Below are positions 28,633-36,268 of a DNA stretch of 62,854 nt, piece after piece (position 1 is the stretch's first letter; the number at the start of each line of letters is the position of its first letter). This DNA is from Pseudogemmobacter humi. GTDB taxonomy: Bacteria > Pseudomonadota > Alphaproteobacteria > Rhodobacterales > Rhodobacteraceae. The notes beneath the pieces were generated by a model. It was not told where the DNA came from and searched no databases. It saw nothing but the letters and a program-made list of their open reading frames with translations. The DNA is taken from assembly GCF_900609055.1 (NCBI RefSeq), contig NZ_UXAW01000083.1:1-62854 (forward strand), written 5' to 3'. Position numbers and translations under genes: made by a program.

Positions 28633-29433
28633 ATGACATCGCTTTTCACTCTGACCCGCCGCGCCGCGCTGGCGCTGGCCGCCGCCGCGCTGGCGGCGCC
28701 GCTGGCCCATGCCGATACCACGAAGCTGAAGGTCGGCATCATGGGCGGCGAGGACGAATCCGTCTGGGCCGTGGTGGCCGAACAGGCGAAACCGCTCGGG
28801 CTTGAGATCGAGACGGTGATCTTCAACGACTACACCCAGCCCAACGAGGCGCTGGCCCGCAAGGAAATCGACGCCAACGCCTTCCAGCACGGCCCCTATC
28901 TCGACGCGCAGATCGCGGCCCATGGTTATGAGATCTCGATCGCCATCGACACGGCGATCTTCCCGATCGGGCTCTATTCCAGGAAATACGACAGCATCGA
29001 GGCGCTGCCCGAGGGCGCGGTGATCGGCGTGCCGAACGATCCCTCGAACGGCGGCCGCGCGCTCAAGGTGCTGGAACAGCTCGGCCTGATCACCGTCCGC
29101 CCCGAGGCCGGCATCCTCGCCACCGTGATCGACGTGAGCGAGAACCCCAGGAACTACGACCTGCGCGAGCTGGATGCGGGCGTCGTGGGCCGCGCCATCG
29201 ACGATCTGGATGCGGCGGTGGTCAACACCGACTGGGCGGCCAAGGCCGACCTGCTCGACCACCGGATCGCCCAGGAAGCGGGCGAGAACAACCCCTATAC
29301 CAACTTCATCGCGGTGCGGACCGAGGACAAGGACGCGCCCTGGGTCGCCGCTCTGCAACAGGCGTTCCAGAACGATGCCGTGAAACAGGCCTATGCCGAG
29401 GCTTACAAGGGCGCGGCGGTTCCCGCCTGGTAA
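28633..29433 (+). CDS. MetQ/NlpA family substrate-binding protein
   Basis: 266 residues. Signal peptide of about 26 residues with a twin-arginine-like start (LTRRAALALAAAALAAPLAHA) and an AHA cleavage site; no lipobox Cys, whereas E. coli MetQ is a lipoprotein. The mature part has family motifs (LKVGIMGG, NDYTQPNEALARKEIDANAFQHGPYLD, GAVIGVPNDPSNGGRAL, AVVNTDWAAKA). It would deliver methionine or a related amino acid to the MetN-MetI importer encoded downstream. Confidence 0.9.
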   Translation: MTSLFTLTRRAALALAAAALAAPLAHADTTKLKVGIMGGEDESVWAVVAEQAKPLGLEIETVIFNDYTQPNEALARKEIDANAFQHGPYLDAQIAAHGYEISIAIDTAIFPIGLYSRKYDSIEALPEGAVIGVPNDPSNGGRALKVLEQLGLITVRPEAGILATVIDVSENPRNYDLRELDAGVVGRAIDDLDAAVVNTDWAAKADLLDHRIAQEAGENNPYTNFIAVRTEDKDAPWVAALQQAFQNDAVKQAYAEAYKGAAVPAW

Positions 29434-29534
29434 GAACCAGGATATGAGACCAGATCAGGGCGCCCGGCCACCCCGGGCGTTCTGGTTTTCTGCTTCGGAC
29501 GCAAGCCATGGGCGGAAACCGGGAAGCCTCCGGC

Positions 29535-29583
29535 GGGGGTATTTAAGTCAAGGTGAAAGCCCTTTCACCCTGATCCAAATACC
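29535..29583. repeat. Palindromic intergenic repeat, full inverted pair inside the met operon
   Basis: Arms GGGGGTATTT-AAGTCA-xxx-TGAAAG and the reverse complement of a sibling arm (CTTTCACCC, TGATCC, AAATACCC) face each other across CC. It lies in the 283-base gap between the binding-protein and ATPase genes. Confidence 0.85.
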
Positions 29584-29716
29584 CAAGGGGGGTGAGCGCC
29601 GCAGGCGCGAGGGGTGAAGATGCCGTCGCCATTGGTTCAGGCCTGCATTTTCGAGAGCCCCCTTTCCGGCGGACGGACCCGGGCGCGCGCTGCCCGATGG
29701 ATCGAAGGAATGAGAA

Positions 29717-30769
29717 ATGACCACAGCGCAAGCGGCCGCCGCGCCCGTCGTGCGGCTGGAAAACGTCGTGCGGCGGTTTTCGGACCGGCCAGCGCTGGAT
29801 GACATCTCGCTGACGCTTGCGCGTGGCGAGATCGTCGGGCTGATCGGTCGCTCGGGCGCCGGGAAATCGACGCTGATCCGCTGTCTGAACGGGCTGGACC
29901 GGCCGCAGGCGGGGCGGGTGGTGATCGACGGAACCGATATTTCCACGCTGTCGGAACAGGCGCTCAACCCGGTGCGCCGCCGGATCGGTATGATCTTCCA
30001 GCATTTCAATCTGCTGTCGGCAAAGACCGTGGCGCAGAACGTGGCCCTGCCCCTGAAAATCGCCGGGGTGGAGAAGGCGGCGCGGCTGCGGCGGGTGATG
30101 GAGCTGCTGGATCTGGTCGGCCTTGCGGACAAGGCCGATATGTATCCCGCCCAGCTTTCCGGCGGGCAGAAGCAGCGCATCGGCATCGCCCGGGCGCTGG
30201 CGCCCGAGCCGCTGCTGCTCTTGTCGGATGAGGCGACCTCGGCGCTTGACCCTGAGACCACCCAGTCGATCCTCAATCTTCTGGGCGATGTGAACCGCCA
30301 GCTCGGCCTGACCATCCTGATGATCACCCACGAGATGGAGGTCGTGCGCCAGATCGCGCATCGGGTGCTGGTGCTGGACGCCGGCCGCATCGTCGAGGAG
30401 GGGCCGGTCGCCCGCGTCCTCGCCTCGCCGCAGACCGATACGACGCGCAGCCTTCTGCGCGGCCTGTCGCCGGTGCTGCCCGCCGATCTCGCGGCGCGGA
30501 TCGCGCCCCAGGGGGATCAGGCGCTGATCCGGGTCGATGTTTACGGCCCCGCCGCGCGGCGCCCGCTGCTGGCGGAGATCGAGGCGATCACCGGCCGCCC
30601 GGCGCGGCTGGTTCATGGCGGGCTGAACGATGTCCAGGGCGAGCCCTACGGGCGGCTGTTCCTCGCGCTCGGGACCGGCGATCCGGCGCTGGTCGGCGCG
30701 GTCACCGCCCGGCTGCAACCTGAAACCACCGCGATCGAGGTGCTGGGCTATGTCCCCTCAGACATTTGA
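29717..30769 (+). CDS. metN: Methionine-type ABC transporter ATP-binding protein MetN
   Basis: 350 residues. Walker A GRSGAGKST, Q-loop MIFQHFNLLSAKTV, signature LSGGQKQRIGIARAL and Walker B LLLLSDEATSALD are complete. The C-terminal part (about 260-350) has the NIL/ACT-like domain that in MetN binds methionine and gives trans-inhibition (LIRVDVYGPAARRPLLAEIEAITG). The permease gene starts inside its 3' end. Confidence 0.93.
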   Translation: MTTAQAAAAPVVRLENVVRRFSDRPALDDISLTLARGEIVGLIGRSGAGKSTLIRCLNGLDRPQAGRVVIDGTDISTLSEQALNPVRRRIGMIFQHFNLLSAKTVAQNVALPLKIAGVEKAARLRRVMELLDLVGLADKADMYPAQLSGGQKQRIGIARALAPEPLLLLSDEATSALDPETTQSILNLLGDVNRQLGLTILMITHEMEVVRQIAHRVLVLDAGRIVEEGPVARVLASPQTDTTRSLLRGLSPVLPADLAARIAPQGDQALIRVDVYGPAARRPLLAEIEAITGRPARLVHGGLNDVQGEPYGRLFLALGTGDPALVGAVTARLQPETTAIEVLGYVPSDI

Positions 30770-31442
30770 TTTTCTGCTGGGCTGGGCGATGACGCGGCCG
30801 ATGTTCGACCTGCTGTTGCGCGGCATATGGGAGACGGTGGTGATGACCGGCATCTCGGGGGCGCTGTCTTTCGTGATCGGCCTGCCGCTCGCGCTGGTGC
30901 TGGTCACCACCGACCGCGGCGGCATATTCCAGAACCTCTGGATCAACCGCAGCCTCGGCGGGCTGGTCAACGCTTTGCGCTCGGTTCCGTTCATCATCCT
31001 GCTGGTTGCGGTGATTCCGCTGACCCGGCTGATCGTGGGTTCGGCCATCGGCATCGCGGCGGCCATCGTGCCGCTGACGCTCGCGGCGGCGCCTTATTTC
31101 GCCCGGGTGGCCGAGGTGTCTTTGCGCGAGGTGGACCGCGCCCTGATCGACGCCGCCCGCGCCATGGGGGCGACGCGGGCCACCATCCTGCGCGAGGTGC
31201 TGATCCCCGAGGCGCTGCCCGGGATCGTCTCGGGCTTCACCGTGACCATGGTGACTCTGATCGGCGCCTCGGCCATGGCGGGGGCGGTGGGGGCCGGCGG
31301 CCTCGGCGATATCGCCATCCGCTACGGCTATCAGCGGTTCGAGACCGCGGTGATGGTGGCGGTGGTGGTGATCCTGATCGTGATGGTTTCGATCATGCAA
31401 TGGGCCGGAGATGCGCTTGCACGGCGCATCGACCACCGCTGA
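30750..31442 (+). CDS. metI: Methionine-type ABC transporter permease MetI
   Basis: 230 residues with five transmembrane segments. The EAA-like loop (DAARAMGATRATILREVLIPEALPGIVSG) contacts MetN. Family motifs LRSVPFIILLVAVIPLTRLIVG and GAVGAGGLGDIAIRYGYQRF are present. ATG 30750 has GAGGTG 8 bases upstream and overlaps metN by 20 bases; ATG 30789 would give the 217-residue E. coli length but has no visible ribosome site. Confidence 0.92.
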   Translation: MSPQTFDFLLGWAMTRPMFDLLLRGIWETVVMTGISGALSFVIGLPLALVLVTTDRGGIFQNLWINRSLGGLVNALRSVPFIILLVAVIPLTRLIVGSAIGIAAAIVPLTLAAAPYFARVAEVSLREVDRALIDAARAMGATRATILREVLIPEALPGIVSGFTVTMVTLIGASAMAGAVGAGGLGDIAIRYGYQRFETAVMVAVVVILIVMVSIMQWAGDALARRIDHR

Positions 31443-31521
31443 GGCGTGATGCGGCGCATCGCCCTGGCTAAGCCGGGCTGCGCAATGATCTGATTATCCG
31501 TGGGAATTTCAGATCCGGGAC

Positions 31522-31596
31522 TGGAGCGGGCGAGGCGATTCGAACGCCCGACCCTAACCTTGGCAAGGTTATGCTCTACCCCTGAGCTACGCCCGC
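31522..31596 (-). tRNA. tRNA-Gly (anticodon GCC)
   Basis: Minus-strand cloverleaf: acceptor GCGGGCG/CGCCCGC, D arm GCTC/GAGC, anticodon arm TAACC-TTGCCAA-GGTTA, T arm with TTCGAAT loop, and encoded CCA at the 3' end (31522-31524). Total 75 bases. Confidence 0.96.
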
Positions 31597-31663
31597 GCCG
31601 GTCCCGGATGGCGGTGATCTAGCGAAGCCGGGCGGCGCCCGCAAGGGGGGATGTGAAAAATCC

Positions 31664-32359
31664 TCATCTCAGCCGTGCGGCGATTTCGGCCAGCATCGCG
31701 GCGGTCTCCTGCGGGCGCGCGAAGAAGGGCGAATGGCCGCAGTCCAGACGGAAGCGATTCGCGGGCGGGATGGTGCGCGCCATCTCTTCCTGCGCCTCGG
31801 GCGGGATGGCGCGGTCTTCCTCGCAGAGCAGGGCGAAATGCGGCAGATCCTGCGAGCGTGCGCTGACGCGCAGCGGGGTTTCCTGCGGGGCGATAGGCTC
31901 GGGGCAGAGATTGCGGGCGGCGAGGGCGTAATCCTCGTCGCTGCAATCATGGTAAAACAGGTCGCGCAGGCGGTCGGGGGCGAAGCTGTAGCTGTCTCCG
32001 GCGACGCGGATCGCGGGCGGCAGCGGCTGGCGGCTTTGCGCGCGGCGCAGGCTGGCGACCGAGGCGCCGTCATGCGGGATAAAGGCGCAAAGCCAGACCA
32101 GGGCGCGGATGCGGGCGGGATCTGTCTCGGCGGCGGCGGTGATGGGCAGGCCGCCGGCGGAGTGGCCGAGCAGGATCGCGGGGCGCGGCAGCGCGGCGAG
32201 GATCGCCCCGGCCTGGTCTTGCAGGCTGACGCCTGGGTGGCGCGGCAGGTCGATGGCGCGGGCCCGGTGGCCGCGCTCCGCCAGCGCCGGAATCAGGCGA
32301 TGCCAGCACCAGGCGCCGTGGCAGGAGCCGTGGATCAGCAGGAACTCCGCCTCAGACAT
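31664..32359 (-). CDS. Alpha/beta hydrolase (methylesterase/SABP2-like)
   Basis: 231 residues. Oxyanion region LLIHGSCHGAWCWHRLIPAL, nucleophile motif GHSAGG (Ser67), acid region LLCEEDRAIPPE, and His in LDCGHSPFF. This pattern matches the small esterase group with plant SABP2-like enzymes and bacterial EstC. The substrate is unknown. It is the last of three tandem hydrolases; its start overlaps the stop of the previous one by 8 bases. Confidence 0.85.
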   Translation of the reverse strand: MSEAEFLLIHGSCHGAWCWHRLIPALAERGHRARAIDLPRHPGVSLQDQAGAILAALPRPAILLGHSAGGLPITAAAETDPARIRALVWLCAFIPHDGASVASLRRAQSRQPLPPAIRVAGDSYSFAPDRLRDLFYHDCSDEDYALAARNLCPEPIAPQETPLRVSARSQDLPHFALLCEEDRAIPPEAQEEMARTIPPANRFRLDCGHSPFFARPQETAAMLAEIAARLR

Positions 32360-33137
32360 GGCCGATGCCGGTCAGGAACTCGCGGATCGCTTCGGCGTAA
32401 TCGTCGGGGCGCTCGGCCATGGGGATATGGCCCGCGCCGCGGATCAGGCGGAAGCGGTGGCCGGGGATCAGCTCTGCCGTCTCGCGCACCAGATCCGGCG
32501 GGGTCGAGCCGTCATGCGCGCCTGCGATGGCCAGCGCCGGCAGGCGCAAAGTGGCGGTGGTTTCGTAGAAGTCGGTGCCGGCGATGGCGGCGGCGCAGCC
32601 GGCCCAGCCCTCGGGATGGGTGGCCAGCAGCCGCGCGCGCAGATCGGGCATTGCGGGCGAGGCGCGCCAGTTGCGCCCCAGCCAGCGCTCCATCGTGGCA
32701 TCGGCCACGGCCTCCAGTCCCTGCTCGCGCACCAGCGCAATGCGATCGTGCCACCCGGCCGCAGTGCCGATCCGCGCGGCGGTGTTCGACAGCACGAGGC
32801 CGCGCACCAGGTCCAGCCGTTTGACCGCGAGACCCTGGGCGATCATCCCGCCGATCGACAGGCCGATCACCACCGTCTCTTTCAGCGCGAAATGATCGGC
32901 GAGGCGCTCGGTATCGCGGATCAGACTGCCCATCGTATAGGGCGCGGGCGGGCGGTCGCTGGCGCCATGACCGCGCAGATCAAAGCGCAGGATGCGGTGA
33001 CCGGGCAGGCGCGCGACCAGAGGATCCCAGATCTCATGGCTCAGCCCGAGCGCATGGATCAGGATCAGGGGCGGCCCGCCCTCGGGGCCATCGAGCCGGG
33101 TGTTGAGGCGCAGATCGGGCAGGTAAATCAGCGGCAT
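32352..33137 (-). CDS. Alpha/beta hydrolase, 3-oxoadipate enol-lactonase (PcaD)-like
   Basis: 261 residues. Typical PcaD-like pattern: LILIHALGLSHEIWDPLVARL, RFDLRGHGASDRPPAPYTMGSL, nucleophile GLSIGGMIAQ (Ser94), VLSNTAARIGTAAGWHDRI, and His in RGAGHIPMAERP. PcaD acts in the beta-ketoadipate pathway, but no pca gene is nearby, so the exact reaction is not shown. Middle of three hydrolase genes; the upstream one ends 6 bases before its start. Confidence 0.85.
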   Translation of the reverse strand: MPLIYLPDLRLNTRLDGPEGGPPLILIHALGLSHEIWDPLVARLPGHRILRFDLRGHGASDRPPAPYTMGSLIRDTERLADHFALKETVVIGLSIGGMIAQGLAVKRLDLVRGLVLSNTAARIGTAAGWHDRIALVREQGLEAVADATMERWLGRNWRASPAMPDLRARLLATHPEGWAGCAAAIAGTDFYETTATLRLPALAIAGAHDGSTPPDLVRETAELIPGHRFRLIRGAGHIPMAERPDDYAEAIREFLTGIGHV

Positions 33138-33143
33138 GTTCGA

Positions 33144-34037
33144 TTATGTAAAACCAGCAGGTGAATTTGCGGCGGTATCCGCCGCGGAATGTTCGGTTTC
33201 CCTGATCAGCCTGAGCCAGGCTTGCAAAACCTCCACCGCGGGCGGCTCGTTCAGGAAGGGCACATGGCCACGGTCCGGCACATCGGCAAAGATCAGATCG
33301 GGGCGGGTTTCGCGCATCCTTTCGACGGTCGCAAGGCTCAGCAGATCGGAGTTCGCGCCGCGGATCAGCGCGACCGGCAGCCCCGCCGCCGCCTGCCACC
33401 AGGGCCAGAGATCCGGGGGCGGGGCCTCGGGGTCGAACCCGGCGAGGAAGCTCTCGCGCAGGGCCGGGTCGTAGCGCAGGGCGAGCCCTTCGGGCGTCTC
33501 GCGAAACAGCCGCGCCGCCATCGCCTGCCAGTCCGGCGCGGGCACGTCCCGGAACCCCGGACTGCCCCGGGCCAGCAGCGCGGCCATCTCGTCCAGACTG
33601 CGCGCCTGCGGCGGCAGGCCGAGGTAATCGAGGATACGCAAAAGCCCGTCGCGCTCCACCACGGGCCCGATGTCGTTCAGACAGAGGCCCAGAAGCCGGT
33701 CCTTCGCATGCGCCGCCAGCAGCATCCCGATCAGCCCGCCGCGCGAGGTGCCCAGCACCGCCGCCCGCGCCACGCCCAGATGATCGAGCAGCGCCAGCGC
33801 ATCCGCGGCCTCCTGCGCCGGGGTATAGCTGGCGGCGCTGGTGAAGGCGCTCTCGCCCCGGCCGCGGTAATCCATGCGGATCACCCGCGCGCCGGTCAGC
33901 GCCGGCAGGGCAGGGTCGAAATCCTCTTTCCCGCGCGTGAGCCCCGCGAGGCACAGGACCGGCAGTCCCGCCCCCTGATCCAGCCAGGCCAGCCGCGCCC
34001 CGTCGGCGGCGGTGAAGAATTGCGTTCCGGACGACAT
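33144..34037 (-). CDS. Alpha/beta hydrolase
   Basis: 297 residues. LCLAGLTRGKEDFDPALPAL, RMDYRGRGES, nucleophile GTSRGG (Ser98, with Arg after it), and His in VPDRGHVPFLNEP. First gene of the three-hydrolase operon; divergent from the ABC exporter gene, 129 bases away. The open frame continues far upstream against the ABC gene, but only the part from the ATG at 34035-34037 looks like a protein. The substrate is unknown. Confidence 0.87.
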   Translation of the reverse strand: MSSGTQFFTAADGARLAWLDQGAGLPVLCLAGLTRGKEDFDPALPALTGARVIRMDYRGRGESAFTSAASYTPAQEAADALALLDHLGVARAAVLGTSRGGLIGMLLAAHAKDRLLGLCLNDIGPVVERDGLLRILDYLGLPPQARSLDEMAALLARGSPGFRDVPAPDWQAMAARLFRETPEGLALRYDPALRESFLAGFDPEAPPPDLWPWWQAAAGLPVALIRGANSDLLSLATVERMRETRPDLIFADVPDRGHVPFLNEPPAVEVLQAWLRLIRETEHSAADTAANSPAGFT

Positions 34038-34166
34038 CGGCGCTCCTTGTTTGAGGGCCAGATTGCAACCCCCGGGCCGCGAGGAAAAGGGGGCGCGGCA
34101 ATCCAGCGCTTGCCCGGGGGGCGCGCAGGCCTTAAATCCGCCCGGACCGAGCGAAAAGGACGCCCC

Positions 34167-35966
34167 ATGGCCCGCAAGCCGAAGACAGCCAGCGCCGAAA
34201 CCGGGGACCGCGCGCCCTCGCGCCAGGTGGCGGCGCTTGGGGGGCTGGCCCCGTTCCTGCGGCCCTATCGCGGCATGATCGCGCTGGCGCTGTTCGCGCT
34301 GGTGCTGACGGCGGGGGTCAGCCTTGTGCTGCCGCTCGCGGTGCGCCGGGTGGTGGACGGGTTCGGCGAGCACCAGCTTTCCATGCTCGACGATTATTTC
34401 GGGGCCTTCCTGCTGATCGCGGCGCTGCTCGCGCTTGGCACCGGGCTGCGTTACTATGTGGTGACGCGGCTTGGCGAGCGGGTGGTGGCCGATATCCGCC
34501 GCAAGGTCTTTGACCGGGTGACCGGCCTGTCGCCCGCCTTCTTCGAGAAAACGCTGACCGGCGAGGTGGTCTCGCGCATCACCACCGATACGACGCTGAT
34601 CCTGTCGGTGATCGGCTCTTCGGTCTCGGTCGCTTTGCGCAACCTGCTGATGCTGATCGGCGGCATGGTGATGCTGCTTCTGACCTCGGCCAAGCTGACC
34701 GGGCTGGTCCTGCTGATCGTGCCCGCCGTGGTGGTGCCCATCGTGGTGCTGGGGCGGCGGCTCAGGCGGCTGTCGCGCGAGAACCAGGACTGGATCGCCA
34801 GTTCCTCGGGCATGGCGGCCGAGGCGCTGTCGGCGGTGCAGACCGTGCAGGCCAGCACCCATGAAGACGCCACCCGCGCCGATTTCGCGCGCGTCACCGA
34901 GGAGAGCTTCCGTTCCGCGAAGACCCGGATCGCCACCCGCGCGGTGATGACGGTGATCGTGATCTTCCTCGTCTTCGCCGGGGTGGTCGGTGTCTTGTGG
35001 ATCGGCGCGCGCGACGTGCGCGAAGGCGCGATGAGCGTGGGCGAGCTGATCCAGTTCGTGATCTATGCGGTGATCGTCGCCGGATCCGTCGGCGCGCTTT
35101 CCGAGATCTGGGGCGAGTTGCAGCGCGCCGCGGGCGCGACCGAGCGGCTGGTGGAACTGCTTGAGATCGAGGACAGCGTGCAGGATCCGCCCGCGCCGCG
35201 CGCCCTGCCGCGCCCGGTGCGCGGCGCGATCGCTTTCGAGGATGTCACTTTCCGCTATCCGACGCGGCCCGGCACCGCGGCGCTGGAAGGGATCACGCTG
35301 ACCATCCGCCCCGGCGAGACGGTGGCGCTGGTCGGGCCGTCGGGGGCGGGGAAATCCACCATCCTGCAACTGCTGTTGCGCTTTTACGATCCGCAGGCGG
35401 GCCGGATCACGCTGGACGGGATCGCGCTCCCCGAACTGGCGCGGGCCGATTTCCGCGAGGCAATCGCCCTCGTGCCGCAGGATCCGGTGATCTTCGCGGC
35501 CACCGCGCGCGAGAACATCCGCTTCGGCCGCCCCTCGGCCTCGGATGCCGAGGTCGAGGAAGCCGCCCGCGCGGCGGCCGCGCATGAGTTCATCGCCGGC
35601 CTGCCGCAGGGCTACGACAGCCCGCTGGGCGAGCGTGGCGTGATGCTTTCGGGCGGCCAGCGTCAGCGCATCGCCATCGCCCGCGCGATATTGCGCGATG
35701 CGCCGGTGCTGCTTCTCGACGAGGCCACCTCGGCGCTGGACGCCGAAAGCGAAAGCGCGGTGCAGCGCGCGTTCGAGACGCTCTCGCAGGGCCGTACCAC
35801 GCTGGTGGTGGCGCATCGGCTGGCGACGGTGAAACGCGCCGACCGGATCGTGGTCTTCGACCAGGGCAGGATCATCGCCGAGGGCAGCCATGATCAGCTG
35901 GTCTCGGGCGGCGGGCTCTATGCGCGGCTGGCGCGGCTGCAATTCACCGACGGCGCCGCGGCCTGA
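34167..35966 (+). CDS. MsbA-like ABC exporter (fused membrane and ATPase domains)
   Basis: 599 residues, half-size exporter acting as a homodimer. Six transmembrane segments in about 1-320, then the nucleotide-binding domain: Walker A GPSGAGKST, Q-loop VPQDPVIFAATARENI, signature LSGGQRQRIAIARAI, Walker B LLLDEATSALD, H-loop AHRL. The ATPase is of the MsbA/lipid-and-drug exporter type. A short basic cytoplasmic N-terminus precedes the first segment. AAAGGA lies upstream of the ATG. The cargo cannot be read from sequence. Confidence 0.92.
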   Translation: MARKPKTASAETGDRAPSRQVAALGGLAPFLRPYRGMIALALFALVLTAGVSLVLPLAVRRVVDGFGEHQLSMLDDYFGAFLLIAALLALGTGLRYYVVTRLGERVVADIRRKVFDRVTGLSPAFFEKTLTGEVVSRITTDTTLILSVIGSSVSVALRNLLMLIGGMVMLLLTSAKLTGLVLLIVPAVVVPIVVLGRRLRRLSRENQDWIASSSGMAAEALSAVQTVQASTHEDATRADFARVTEESFRSAKTRIATRAVMTVIVIFLVFAGVVGVLWIGARDVREGAMSVGELIQFVIYAVIVAGSVGALSEIWGELQRAAGATERLVELLEIEDSVQDPPAPRALPRPVRGAIAFEDVTFRYPTRPGTAALEGITLTIRPGETVALVGPSGAGKSTILQLLLRFYDPQAGRITLDGIALPELARADFREAIALVPQDPVIFAATARENIRFGRPSASDAEVEEAARAAAAHEFIAGLPQGYDSPLGERGVMLSGGQRQRIAIARAILRDAPVLLLDEATSALDAESESAVQRAFETLSQGRTTLVVAHRLATVKRADRIVVFDQGRIIAEGSHDQLVSGGGLYARLARLQFTDGAAA

Positions 35967-36268
35967 GCCCCGGGAAAATCGGCCCGGCCCCCCGCGGGCG
36001 CCGGATGCGCATTCTCGTCAGCAGGCAGCCACGGGCCGCGCTTTGCCCCGCGCAGCAGCGCGGCGGCGCCCCTCCTGCCGTGACGGGGCTTTCATCCTGA
36101 CCCAAATACCCCCCGCGCGGCGCGCAACCGGGCCGCAAGGCCCGGTGGTCTGACCCCGGTGGTCTGACGTTGCGTTTCGCGCCCGATTTCCGGTTGGCAA
36201 CCGCGTCCCGTCCCGGCACATTCGATGAAGCCCCCGGCGGGAGACGGGGGGCGAAGGGGAGGAAGACC
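35967..36268. other. Intergenic region of 302 bases
   Basis: No gene. It holds a palindromic-repeat half copy (36089-36113) and a GC hairpin GGGCC-GCAA-GGCCC with a GGTGGTCTGAC word repeated just after it. The acyl-CoA synthetase ribosome site GGGGAGGAAG is at its right end. Confidence 0.5.
36089..36113 (-). repeat. Palindromic-repeat family, half copy
   Basis: CTTTCATCCTGA-CCC-AAATACCCCC, one arm of the family; followed by GCGCGGCGCGCAA and the GGGCC-GCAA-GGCCC hairpin, a module shared with the copy at 41271. Confidence 0.75.

Noticed and set aside
34038-35942. Upstream extension of the hydrolase frame, antisense to the ABC exporter
   Set aside because: No family similarity before the ATG at 34037; the exporter frame has full motifs.
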